Positions 26,018 to 39,700 of a stretch of 64,000 bases of DNA are shown here, piece by piece. How positions within the stretch are numbered: position 1 is the first letter of the stretch; every line of letters starts with the position of its first letter. The notes under the pieces are model-generated. The model made no database searches and was not told the origin of the DNA. It saw only the letters and a program-made list of their open reading frames with translations. Source of the stretch: Meghimatium bilineatum (taxonomy: Eukaryota; Mollusca; Gastropoda; Stylommatophora; Philomycidae); assembly GCA_034231615.1 (NCBI GenBank), contig CM067302.1:7193501-7257500 (forward strand), in the 5' to 3' direction. The position numbers and the translations under genes are program-made.

Positions 26018-26302
26018 CTAGAATACACTAAATTCGTGTGTCCACACTGCAATTTCTGGTGTAGTAAGCTGCTGCAGTACACCCAATTTGTGATTAATAT
26101 GCCATAGAACACTAAGTTTTGACGTACTAAACAGCAAGAGACTTAATTTGTGTATAATTCGCCAGTGTTCTGAGTTATTAAGCTGCAAAACAACGAAGTC
26201 ATGTGTAACAGGTCAGAATACACTCAATTCAAGTGTAGTAAGCTGCAGTACACCGAATTTGTGAGTAATATGCCACAAAACACTGAGTTCTAACGTAGTA
26301 CG
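26018..26302 (+). repeat. 285-bp class B monomer with 3-bp insertion
   Basis: u1 reads 'taagctgctgcagtac' in place of 'taagctgcagtac', a duplication of CTG or TGC. It is the only monomer longer than 282 bp and distinguishes the 24.9-27.1 kb segment from its parent at 22.6-24.8 kb. Confidence 0.88.
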
Positions 26303-26866
26303 CTATAAAACACCAAATTCGTGTGTCCAGGCTGCAATTTCCGGTGTAGTAAGCTGCAGTACACCCAATTTGTGAGTAATATGCCATAGAACACTGAGTT
26401 TTGACGTACTAAACAGCAAGAGACCTAATTTGTGTCTAATACGACAGTATTCTGACGTTTTATGCTGCATTACAACGAAATGATGTATAATAGGCCAGAA
26501 TACACTCAATTCAAGTGTAGTAAGCTGCAGTACACCCAATTTGTGAGTAATATGCCAGAATACACCGAGTTCTAACGTAGTACGCTAGAATACAATAAAT
26601 TCGTGTGTCCAGACTGCAATTTCTGGTGTAGTAAGCTGCAGTACACCCAATTTGTGAGTAATATGCCATAGAACACTGAGTTTTGACGTACTAAACAGCA
26701 AGAGACCTAATTTGTGTCTAATACGACAGTATTCTGACGTATTATGCTGCATTACAACGAAATGATGTATAATAGGCCAGAATAGACACAATTGAAGTGT
26801 AGTAAGCTTCAGAACAATGAATTTGTGAGTAATATGCCAGAATACACCGAGTTCTAACGTAGTACG

Positions 26867-29800
26867 CTAGAATACACTAAATTCGTGTGTCCACACTGCA
26901 ATTTCTGGTGTAGTAAGCTGCAGTACACCCAATTTGTGATTAATATGCCATAGAACACTAAGTTTTGACGTACTAAACAGCAAGAGACCTAATTTGTGTA
27001 TAATTCGCCAGTGTTCTGAGTTATTAAGCTGCAAAACAACGAAGTCATGTGTAACAGGCCAGAATACACTCAATTCAAGTGTAGTAAGCTGCAGTACACC
27101 GAATTTGTGAGTAATATGCCACAAAACACTGAGTTCTAACGTAGTACGCTAGAAAACACCAAATTCGTGTGTCCAGACTGCAATTTCTGGTGTAGTAAGC
27201 TGCAGTACACCCAATTTGTGAGTAATATGCCAAAAAACACTGAGTTTTGACGTACTAAACAGCAAGAGACCTAATTTGTGTCTAATACGACAGTATTCTG
27301 ACGTATTATGCTGCATTACAACGAAATGATGTATAATAGGCCAGAATAGACTCAATTGAATTGTAGTAAGCTTCAGAACAATGAATTTGTGAGTAATATG
27401 CCAGAATACACCGAGTTCTAACGTAGTACGCTAGAATACACTAAATTCGTGTGTCCAGACTGCAATTTCTGGTGTAGTAAGCTGCAGTACACCCAATTTG
27501 TGAGTAATATGCCATAGAACACTGAGTTTTGACGTACTAAACAGCAGGAGACCTAATTTGTGTCTAATACGACAGTATTCTGACGTTTTATGCTGCATTA
27601 CAACGAAATGATGTATAATAGGCCAGAATAGACTCACATCTAGTGTAGTTATCTTCAGAACAATGAATTTGTGAGTAATATGCCAGAATACACCGAGTTC
27701 TAACGTAGTACGCTAGAATACACTAAATTCGTGTGTCCAGACTGCAATTTCTGGTGTAGTAAGCTGCAGTACACCCAATTTGTGATTAATATGCCATAGA
27801 ACACTGAGTTTTGACGTACTAAACAGCAAGAGACCTAATTTGTGTCTAATACGACAGTATTCTGACGTATTATGCTGCATTACAACGAAATGATGTATAA
27901 TAGGCCAGAATAGACTCAATTGAAGTGTAGTAAGCTTCAGAACAATGAATTTGTGAGTAATATGCCAGAATACACCGAGTTCTAACGTAGTACGCTAGAA
28001 TACACTAAATTCGTGTGTCCACACTGCAATTTCTGGTGTAGTAAGCTGCAGTACACCCAATTTGTGATTAATATGCCATAGAACACTAAGTTTTGACGTA
28101 CTAAACAGCAAGAGACCTAATTTGTGTATAATTCGCCAGTGTTCTGAGTTATTAAGCTGCAAAACAACGAAGTCATGTGTAACAGGCCAGAATACACTCA
28201 ATTCAAGTGTAGTAAGCTGCAGTACACCGAATTTGTGAGTAATATGCCACAAAACACTGAGTTCTAACGTAGTACGCTAGAAAACACCAAATTCGTGTGT
28301 CCAGACTGCAATTTCTGTAGTAAGCTGCAGTACACCCAATTTGTGAGTAATATGCCAAAGAACACTGAGTTTTGACGTACTAAACAGCAAGAGACCTAAT
28401 TTGTGTCTAATACGACAGTATTCTGACGTTTTATGATGCATTACAACGAAATGATGTATAATAGGCCAGAATACACTCAATTCAAGTGTAGTAAGCTGCA
28501 GTACACCCAATTTGTGAGTAATATGCCAGAATACACCGAGTTCTAACGTAGTACGCTAGAATACAATAAATTCGTGTGTCCAGACTGCAATTTCTGGTGT
28601 AGTAAGCTGCAGTACACCCAATTTGTGAGTAATATGCCATAGAACACTGAGTTTTGACGTATTAAACAGCAAGAGACCTAATTTGTGTCTAATACGACAG
28701 TATTCTGACGTATTATGCTGCATTACAACGAAATGATGTATAATAGGCCAGAATAGACTCAATTGAAGTGTAGTAAGCTTCAGAACAATGAATTTGTGAG
28801 TAATATGCCAGAATACACCGAGTTCTAACGTAGTACGCTAGAATACACTAAATTCGTGTGTCCACACTGCAATTTCTGGTGTAGTAAGCTGCAGTACACC
28901 CAATTTGTGATTAATATGCCATAGAACACTAAGTTTTGACGTACTAAACAGCAAGAGACCTAATTTGTGTATAATTCGCCAGTGTTCTGAGTTATTAAGC
29001 TGCAAAACAACGAAGTCATGTGTAACAGGCCAGAATACACTCAATTCAAGTGTAGTAAGCTGCAGTACACCGAATTTGTGAGTAATATGCCACAAAACAC
29101 TGAGTTCTAACGTAGTACGCTAGAAAACACCAAATTCGTGTGTCCAGACTGCAATTTCTGGTGTAGTAAGCTGCAGTACACCCAATTTGTGAGTAATATG
29201 CCAAAGAACACTGAGTTTTGACGTACTAAACAGCAAGAGACCTAATTTGTGTCTAATACGACAGTATTCTGACGTATTATGCTGCATTACAACGAAATGA
29301 TGTATAATAGGCCAGAATAGACTCAATTGAATTGTAGTAAGCTTCAGAACAATGAATTTGTGAGTAATATGCCAGAATACACCGAGTTCTAACGTAGTAC
29401 GCTAGAATACACTAAATTCGTGTGTCCAGACTGCAATTTCTGGTGTAGTAAGCTGCAGTACACCCAATTTGTGAGTAATATGCCATAGAACACTGAGTTT
29501 TGACGTACTAAACAGCAAGAGACCTAATTTGTGTCTAATACGACAGTATTCTGACGTTTTATGCTGCATTACAACGAAATGATGTATAATAGGCCAGAAT
29601 AGACTCACATCTAGTGTAGTTATCTTCAGAACAATGAATTTGTGAGTAATATGCCAGAATACACCGAGTTCTAACGTAGTACGCTAGAATACACTAAATT
29701 CGTGTGTCCAGACTGCAATTTCTGGTGTAGTAAGCTGCAGTACACCCAATTTGTGATTAATATGCCATAGAACACTGAGTTTTGACGTACTAAACAGCAA

Positions 29801-32800
29801 GAGACCTAATTTGTGTCTAATACGACAGTATTCTGACGTATTATGCTGCATTACAACGAAATGATGTATAATAGGCCAGAATAGACTCAATTGAAGTGTA
29901 GTAAGCTTCAGAACAATGAATTTGTGAGTAATATGCCAGAATACACCGAGTTCTAACGTAGTACGCTAGAATACACTAAATTCGTGTGTCCACACTGCAA
30001 TTTCTGGTGTAGTAAGCTGCAGTACACCCAATTTGTGATTAATATGCCATAGAACACTGAGTTTTGACGTACTAAACAGCAAGAGACCTAATTTATGTCT
30101 AATACGACAGTATTCTGACGTATTATGCTGCATTACAACGAAATGATGTATAATAGGCCAGAATAGACTCAATTGAAGTGTAGTAAGCTTCAGAACAATG
30201 AATTTGTGAGTAATATGCCAGAATACACCGAGTTCTAACGTAGTACGCTAGAATACACTAAATTCGTGTGTCCACACTGCAATTTCTGGTGTAGTAAGCT
30301 GCAGTACACCCAATTTGTGAGTAATATGCCATAGAACACTGAGTTTTGACGTATTAAACAGCAAGAGACCTAATTTGTGTCTAATACGACAGTATTCTGA
30401 CGTATTATGCTGCATTACAACGAAATGATGTATAATAGGCCAGAATAGACTCAATTGAAGTGTAGTAAGCTTCAGAACAATGAATTTGTGAGTAATATGC
30501 CAGAATACACCGAGTTCTAACGTAGTACGCTAGAATACACTAAATTCGTGTGTCCACACTGCAATTTCTGGTGTAGTAAGCTGCAGTACACCCAATTTGT
30601 GATTAATATGCCATAGAACACTAAGTTTTGACGTACTAAACAGCAAGAGACCTAATTTGTGTATAATTCGCCAGTGTTCTGAGTTATTAAGCTGCAAAAC
30701 AACGAAGTCATGTGTAACAGGCCAGAATACACTCAATTCAAGTGTAGTAAGCTGCAGTACACCGAATTTGTGAGTAATATGCCACAAAACACTGAGTTCT
30801 AACGTAGTACGCTAGAAAACACCAAATTCGTGTGTCCAGACTGCAATTTCTGGTGTAGTAAGCTGCAGTACACCCAATTTGTGAGTAATATGCCAAAGAA
30901 CACTGAGTTTTGACGTACTAAACAGCAAGAGACCTAATTTGTGTCTAATACGACAGTATTCTGACGTATTATGCTGCATTACAACGAAATGATGTATAAT
31001 AGGCCAGAATAGACTCAATTGAATTGTAGTAAGCTTCAGAACAATGAATTTGTGAGTAATATGCCAGAATACACCGAGTTCTAACGTAGTACGCTAGAAT
31101 ACACTAAATTCGTGTGTCCAGACTGCAATTTCTGGTGTAGTAAGCTGCAGTACACCCAATTTGTGAGTAATATGCCATAGAACACTGAGTTTTGACGTAC
31201 TAAACAGCAAGAGACCTAATTTGTGTCTAATACGACAGTATTCTGACGTTTTATGCTGCATTACAACGAAATGATGTATAATAGGCCAGAATAGACTCAC
31301 ATCTAGTGTAGTTATCTTCAGAACAATGAATTTGTGAGTAATATGCCAGAATACACCGAGTTCTAACGTAGTACGCTAGAATACACTAAATTCGTGTGTC
31401 CAGACTGCAATTTCTGGTGTAGTAAGCTGCAGTACACCCAATTTGTGATTAATATGCCATAGAACACTGAGTTTTGACGTACTAAACAGCAAGAGACCTA
31501 ATTTGTGTCTAATACGACAGTATTCTGACGTATTATGCTGCATTACAACGAAATGATGTATAATAGGCCAGAATAGACTCAATTGAAGTGTAGTAAGCTT
31601 CAGAACAATGAATTTGTGAGTAATATGCCAGAATACACCGAGTTCTAACGTAGTACGCTAGAATACACTAAATTCGTGTGTCCACACTGCAATTTCTGGT
31701 GTAGTAAGCTGCAGTACACCCAATTTGTGATTAATATGCCATAGAACACTGAGTTTTGACGTACTAAACAGCAAGAGACCTAATTTGTGTCTAATACGAC
31801 AGTATTCTGACGTATTATGCTGCATTACAACGAAATGATGTATAATAGGCCAGAATAGACTCAATTGAAGTGTAGTAAGCTTCAGAACAATGAATTTGTG
31901 AGTAATATGCCAGAATACACCGAGTTCTAACGTAGTACGCTAGAATACACTAAATTCGTGTGTCCACACTGCAATTTCTGGTGTAGTAAGCTGCAGTACA
32001 CCCAATTTGTGAGTAATATGCCATAGAACACTGAGTTTTGACGTACTAAACAGCAAGAGACCTAATTTGTGTCTAATACGACAGTATTCTGACGTTTTAT
32101 GCTGCATTACAACGAAATGATGTATAATAGGCCAGAATAGACTCACATCTAGTGTAGTTATCTTCAGAACAATGAATTTGTGAGTAATATGCCAGAATAC
32201 ACCGAGTTCTAACGTAGTACGCTAGAATACACTAAATTCGTGTGTCCAGACTGCAATTTCTGGTGTAGTAAGCTGCAGTACACCCAATTTGTGATTAATA
32301 TGCCATAGAACACTGAGTTTTGACGTACTAAACAGCAAGAGACCTAATTTGTGTCTAATACGACAGTATTCTGACGTATTATGCTGCATTACAACGAAAT
32401 GATGTATAATAGGCCAGAATAGACTCAATTGAAGTGTAGTAAGCTTCAGAACAATGAATTTGTGAGTAATATGCCAGAATACACCGAGTTCTAACGTAGT
32501 ACGCTAGAATACACTAAATTCGTGTGTCCACACTGCAATTTCTGGTGTAGTAAGCTGCAGTACACCCAATTTGTGATTAATATGCCATAGAACACTAAGT
32601 TTTGACGTACTAAACAGCAAGAGACCTAATTTGTGTATAATTCGCCAGTGTTCTGAGTTATTAAGCTGCAAAACAACGAAGTCATGTGTAACAGGCCAGA
32701 ATACACTCAATTCAAGTGTAGTAAGCTGCAGTACACCGAATTTGTGAGTAATATGCCACAAAACACTGAGTTCTAACGTAGTACGCTAGAAAACACCAAA

Positions 32801-35320
32801 TTCGTGTGTCCAGACTGCAATTTCTGTAGTAAGCTGCAGTACACCCAATTTGTGAGTAATATGCCAAAGAACACTGAGTTTTGACGTACTAAACAGCAAG
32901 AGACCTAATTTGTGTCTAATACGACAGTATTCTGACGTTTTATGATGCATTACAACGAAATGATGTATAATAGGCCAGAATACACTCAATTCAAGTGTAG
33001 TAAGCTGCAGTACACCCAATTTGTGAGTAATATGCCAGAATACACCGAGTTCTAACGTAGTACGCTAGAATACAATAAATTCGTGTGTCCAGACTGCAAT
33101 TTCTGGTGTAGTAAGCTGCAGTACACCCAATTTGTGAGTAATATGCCATAGAACACTGAGTTTTGACGTATTAAACAGCAAGAGACCTAATTTGTGTCTA
33201 ATACGACAGTATTCTGACGTATTATGCTGCATTACAACGAAATGATGTATAATAGGCCAGAATAGACTCAATTGAAGTGTAGTAAGCTTCAGAACAATGA
33301 ATTTGTGAGTAATATGTCAGAATACACCGAGTTCTAACGTAGTACGCTAGAATACACTAAATTCGTGTGTCCACACTGCAATTTCTGGTGTAGTAAGCTG
33401 CAGTACACCCAATTTGTGATTAATATGCCATAGAACACTAAGTTTTGACGTACTAAACAGCAAGAGACCTAATTTGTGTATAATTCGCCAGTGTTCTGAG
33501 TTATTAAGCTGCAAAACAACGAAGTCATGTGTAACAGGCCAGAATACACTCAATTCAAGTGTAGTAAGCTGCAGTACACCGAATTTGTGAGTAATATGCC
33601 ACAAAACACTGAGTTCTAACGTAGTACGCTAGAAAACACCAAATTCGTGTGTCCAGACTGCAATTTCTGGTGTAGTAAGCTGCAGTACACCCAATTTGTG
33701 AGTAATATGCCAAAGAACACTGAGTTTTGACGTACTAAACAGCAAGAGACCTAATTTGTGTCTAATACGACAGTATTCTGACGTATTATGCTGCATTACA
33801 ACGAAATGATGTATAATAGGCCAGAATAGACTCAATTGAATTGTAGTAAGCTTCAGAACAATGAATTTGTGAGTAATATGCCAGAATACACCGAGTTCTA
33901 ACGTAGTACGCTAGAATACACTAAATTCGTGTGTCCAGACTGCAATTTCTGGTGTAGTAAGCTGCAGTACACCCAATTTGTGAGTAATATGCCATAGAAC
34001 ACTGAGTTTTGACGTACTAAACAGCAAGAGACCTAATTTGTGTCTAATACGACAGTATTCTGACGTTTTATGCTGCATTACAACGAAATGATGTATAATA
34101 GGCCAGAATAGACTCACATCTAGTGTAGTTATCTTCAGAACAATGAATTTGTGAGTAATATGCCAGAATACACCGAGTTCTAACGTAGTACGCTAGAATA
34201 CACTAAATTCGTGTGTCCAGACTGCAATTTCTGGTGTAGTAAGCTGCAGTACACCCAATTTGTGATTAATGTGCCATAGAACACTGAGTTTTGACGTACT
34301 AAACAGCAAGAGACCTAATTTGTGTCTAATACGACAGTATTCTGACGTATTATGCTGCATTACAACGAAATGATGTATAATAGGCCAGAATAGACTCAAT
34401 TGAAGTGTAGTAAGCTTCAGAACAATGAATTTGTGAGTAATATGCCAGAATACACCGAGTTCTAACGTAGTACGCTAGAATACACTAAATTCGTGTGTCC
34501 ACACTGCAATTTCTGGTGTAGTAAGCTGCAGTACACCCAATTTGTGATTAATATGCCATAGAACACTGAGTTTTGACGTACTAAACAGCAAGAGACCTAA
34601 TTTGTGTCTAATACGACAGTATTCTGACGTATTATGCTGCATTACAACGAAATGATGTATAATAGGCCAGAATAGACTCAATTGAAGTGTAGTAAGCTTC
34701 AGAACAATGAATTTGTGAGTAATATGCCAGAATACACCGAGTTCTAACGTAGTACGCTAGAATACACTAAATTCGTGTGTCCACACTGCAATTTCTGGTG
34801 TAGTAAGCTGCAGTACACCCAATTTGTGAGTAATATGCCATAGAACACTGAGTTTTGACGTACTAAACAGCAAGAGACCTAATTTGTGTCTAATACGACA
34901 GTATTCTGACGTTTTATGCTGCATTACAACGAAATGATGTATAATAGGCCAGAATAGACTCACATCTAGTGTAGTTATCTTCAGAACAATGAATTTGTGA
35001 GTAATATGCCAGAATACACCGAGTTCTAACGTAGTACGCTAGAATACACTAAATTCGTGTGTCCAGACTGCAATTTCTGGTGTAGTAAGCTGCAGTACAC
35101 CCAATTTGTGATTAATATGCCATAGAACACTGAGTTTTGACGTACTAAACAGCAAGAGACCTAATTTGTGTCTAATACGACAGTATTCTGACGTATTATG
35201 CTGCATTACAACGAAATGATGTATAATAGGCCAGAATAGACTCAATTGAAGTGTAGTAAGCTTCAGAACAATGAATTTGTGAGTAATATGCCAGAATACA
35301 CCGAGTTCTAACGTAGTACG
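26867..35320 (+). repeat. 2,817-bp HOR (10 monomers) with a shorter first version
   Basis: In phase at B: 28838-30529 is a 6-mer (1,692 bp), 30530-33346 and 33347-36163 are 10-mers (2,817 bp). The 10-mer order is B, K ('ccaaagaac', 'gaattgtag'), T with C-type u5 plus D u6, T, T, T with C-type u5 plus D u6, T, B, 279-bp C ('caatttctgtag', 'gatgcatt'), N ('gtattaaac'). The B, 279-bp C, N trio occurs at 27995, 32504 and 35321, the last being the first unit of the 7,326-bp duplication. Confidence 0.87.
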
Positions 35321-36727
35321 CTAGAATACACTAAATTCGTGTGTCCACACTGCAATTTCTGGTGTAGTAAGCTGCAGTACACCCAATTTGTGATTAATAT
35401 GCCATAGAACACTAAGTTTTGACGTACTAAACAGCAAGAGACCTAATTTGTGTATAATTCGCCAGTGTTCTGAGTTATTAAGCTGCAAAACAACGAAGTC
35501 ATGTGTAACAGGCCAGAATACACTCAATTCAAGTGTAGTAAGCTGCAGTACACCGAATTTGTGAGTAATATGCCACAAAACACTGAGTTCTAACGTAGTA
35601 CGCTAGAAAACACCAAATTCGTGTGTCCAGACTGCAATTTCTGTAGTAAGCTGCAGTACACCCAATTTGTGAGTAATATGCCAAAGAACACTGAGTTTTG
35701 ACGTACTAAACAGCAAGAGACCTAATTTGTGTCTAATACGACAGTATTCTGACGTTTTATGATGCATTACAACGAAATGATGTATAATAGGCCAGAATAC
35801 ACTCAATTCAAGTGTAGTAAGCTGCAGTACACCCAATTTGTGAGTAATATGCCAGAATACACCGAGTTCTAACGTAGTACGCTAGAATACAATAAATTCG
35901 TGTGTCCAGACTGCAATTTCTGGTGTAGTAAGCTGCAGTACACCCAATTTGTGAGTAATATGCCATAGAACACTGAGTTTTGACGTATTAAACAGCAAGA
36001 GACCTAATTTGTGTCTAATACGACAGTATTCTGACGTATTATGCTGCATTACAACGAAATGATGTATAATAGGCCAGAATAGACTCAATTGAAGTGTAGT
36101 AAGCTTCAGAACAATGAATTTGTGAGTAATATGTCAGAATGCACCGAGTTCTAACGTAGTACGCTAGAATACACTAAATTCGTGTGTCCACACTGCAATT
36201 TCTGGTGTAGTAAGCTGCAGTACACCCAATTTGTGATTAATATGCCATAGAACACTAAGTTTTGACGTACTAAACAGCAAGAGACCTAATTTGTGTATAA
36301 TTCGCCAGTGTTCTGAGTTATTAAGCTGCAAAACAACGAAGTCATGTGTAACAGGCCAGAATACACTCAATTCAAGTGTAGTAAGCTGCAGTACACCGAA
36401 TTTGTGAGTAATATGCCACAAAACACTGAGTTCTAACGTAGTACGCTAGAAAACACCAAATTCGTGTGTCCAGACTGCAATTTCTGGTGTAGTAAGCTGC
36501 AGTACACCCAATTTGTGAGTAATATGCCAAAGAACACTGAGTTTTGACGTACTAAACAGCAAGAGACCTAATTTGTGTCTAATACGACAGTATTCTGACG
36601 TATTATGCTGCATTACAACGAAATGATGTATAATAGGCCAGAATAGACTCAATTGAATTGTAGTAAGCTTCAGAACAATGAATTTGTGAGTAATATGCCA
36701 GAATACACCGAGTTCTAACGTAGTACG

Positions 36728-39700
36728 CTAGAATACACTAAATTCGTGTGTCCAGACTGCAATTTCTGGTGTAGTAAGCTGCAGTACACCCAATTTGTGA
36801 GTAATATGCCATAGAACACTGAGTTTTGACGTACTAAACAGCAAGAGACCTAATTTGTGTCTAATACGACAGTATTCTGACGTTTTATGCTGCATTACAA
36901 CGAAATGGTGTATAATAGGCCAGAATAGACTCACATCTAGTGTAGTTATCTTCAGAACAATGAATTTGTGAGTAATATGCCAGAATACACCGAGTTCTAA
37001 CGTAGTACGCTAGAATACACTAAATTCGTGTGTCCAGACTGCAATTTCTGGTGTAGTAAGCTGCAGTACACCCAATTTGTGAGTAATATGCTATAGAACA
37101 CTGAGTTTTGACGTACTAAACAGCAAGAGACCTAATTTGTGTATAATTCGCCAGTGTTCTGAGTTATTAAGCTGCAAAACAACGAAGTCATGTGTAACAG
37201 GCCAGAATACACTCAATTCAAGTGTAGTAAGCTGCAGTACACCGAATTTGTGAGTAATATGCCACAAAACACTGAGTTCTAACGTAGTACGCTAGAAAAC
37301 ACCAAATTCGTGTGTCCAGACTGCAATTTCTGGTGTAGTAAGCTGCAGTACACCCAATTTGTGAGTAATATGCCAAAGAACACTGAGTTTTGACGTACTA
37401 AACAGCAAGAGACCTAATTTGTGTCTAATACGACAGTATTCTGACGTTTTATGATGCATTACAACGAAATGATGTATAATAGGCCAGAATACACTCAATT
37501 CAAGTGTAGTAAGCTGCAGTACACCCAATTTGTGAGTAATATGCCAGAATACACCGAGTTCTAACGTAGTACGCTAGAATACAATAGATTCGTGTGTCCA
37601 GACTGCAATTTCTGGTGTAGTAAGCTGCAGTACATCCAATTTGTGAGTAATATGCCATAGAACACTGAGTTTTGACGTATTAAACAGCAAGAGACCTAAT
37701 TTGTGTCTAATACGACAGTATTCTGACGTATTATGCTGCATTACAACGAAATGATGTATAATAGGCCAGAATAGACTCAATTGAAGTGTAGTAAGCTTCA
37801 GAACAATGAATTTGTGAGTAATATGCCAGAATACACCGAGTTCTAACGTAGTACGCTAGAATACACTAAATTCGTGTGTCCACACTGCAATTTCTGGTGT
37901 AGTAAGCTGCAGTACACCCAATTTGTGAGTAATATGCCATAGAACACTGATTTTGACGTACTAAACAGCAAGAGACCTAATTTGTGTCTAATACGACAGT
38001 ATTCTGACGTATTATGCTGCATTACAACGAAATGATGTATAATAGGCCAGAATAGACTCAATTGAAGTGTAGTAAGCTTCAGAACAATGAATTTGTGAGT
38101 AATATGCCAGAATACACCGAGTTCTAACGTAGTACGCTAGAATACACTAAATTCGTGTGTCCACACTGCAATTTCTGGTGTAGTAAGCTGCAGTACACCC
38201 AATTTGTGATTAATATGCCATAGAACACTAAGTTTTGACGTACTAAACAGCAAGAGACCTAATTTGTGTATAATTCGCCAGTGTTCTGAGTTATTAAGCT
38301 GCAAAACAACGAAGTCATGTGTAACAGGCCAGAATACACTCAATTCAAGTGTAGTAAGCTGCAGTACACCGAATTTGTGAGTAATATGCCACAAAACACT
38401 GAGTTCTAACGTAGTACGCTAGAAAACACCAAATTCGTGTGTCCAGACTGCAATTTCTGGTGTAGTAAGCTGCAGTACACCCAATTTGTGAGTAATATAC
38501 CAAAGAACACTGAGTTTTGACGTACTAAACAGCAAGAGACCTAATTTGTGTCTAATACGACAGTATTCTGACGTTTTATGCTGCATTACAACGAAATGAT
38601 GTATAATAGGCCAGAATACACTCAATTCAAGTGTAGTAAGCTGCAGTACACCCAATTTGTGAGTAATATGCCAGAATACACCGAGTTCTAACGTAGTACG
38701 CTAGAATACACTAAATTCGTGTGTCCATACTGCAATTTCTGGTGTAGTAAGCTGCAGTACACCCAATTTGTGATTAATATGCCATAGAACACTGAGTTTT
38801 GACGTACTAAACAGCAAGAGACCTAATTTGTGTCTAATACGACAGTATTCTGACGTATTATGCTGCATTACAACGAAATGATGTATAATAGGCCAGAATA
38901 GACTCAATTGAATTGTAGTAAGCTTCAGAACAATGAATTTGTGAGTAATATGCCAGAATACACCGAGTTCTAACGTAGTACGCTAGAATACACTAAATTC
39001 GTGTGTCCAGACTGCAATTTCTGGTGTAGTAAGCTGCAGTACACCCAATTTGTGAGTAATATGCCATAGAACACTGAGTTTTGACGTACTAAACAGCAAG
39101 AGACCTAATTTGTGTCTAATACGACAGTATTCTGACGTTTTATGCTGCATTACAACGAAATGGTGTATAATAGGCCAGAATAGACTCACATCTAGTGTAG
39201 TTATCTTCAGAACAATGAATTTGTGAGTAATATGCCAGAATACACCGAGTTCTAACGTAGTACGCTAGAATACACTAAATTCGTGTGTCCAGACTGCAAT
39301 TTCTGGTGTAGTAAGCTGCAGTACACCCAATTTGTGAGTAATATGCTATAGAACACTGAGTTTTGACGTACTAAACAGCAAGAGACCTAATTTGTGTATA
39401 ATTCGCCAGTGTTCTGAGTTATTAAGCTGCAAAACAACGAAGTCATGTGTAACAGGCCAGAATACACTCAATTCAAGTGTAGTAAGCTGCAGTACACCGA
39501 ATTTGTGAGTAATATGCCACAAAACACTGAGTTCTAACGTAGTACGCTAGAAAACACCAAATTCGTGTGTCCAGACTGCAATTTCTGGTGTAGTAAGCTG
39601 CAGTACACCCAATTTGTGAGTAATATGCCAAAGAACACTGAGTTTTGACGTACTAAACAGCAAGAGACCTAATTTGTGTCTAATACGACAGTATTCTGAC

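Larger units (their letters stand above)
16213..26866 (+). repeat. Variable-length cassette region with a common start
   Basis: Each cassette begins with a C monomer carrying 'gctatagaac' (once 'actatagaac') and 'acaacggaatg', followed by a P/D monomer. Starts are at 16213, 18258, 19950, 21997, 23125 and 25454, giving lengths 2,045, 1,692, 2,047, 1,128 and 2,329 bp. The first five cassettes end with B then K; the K ends 'gacacaattgaag'. The middles differ by presence or absence of T, N, the 73-bp remnant and an extra P. 22561-24890 and 24890-27150 are colinear at offsets of 2,329-2,332 bp; the extra 3 bp is 'gctgctgcag' near 26070. Confidence 0.87.
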
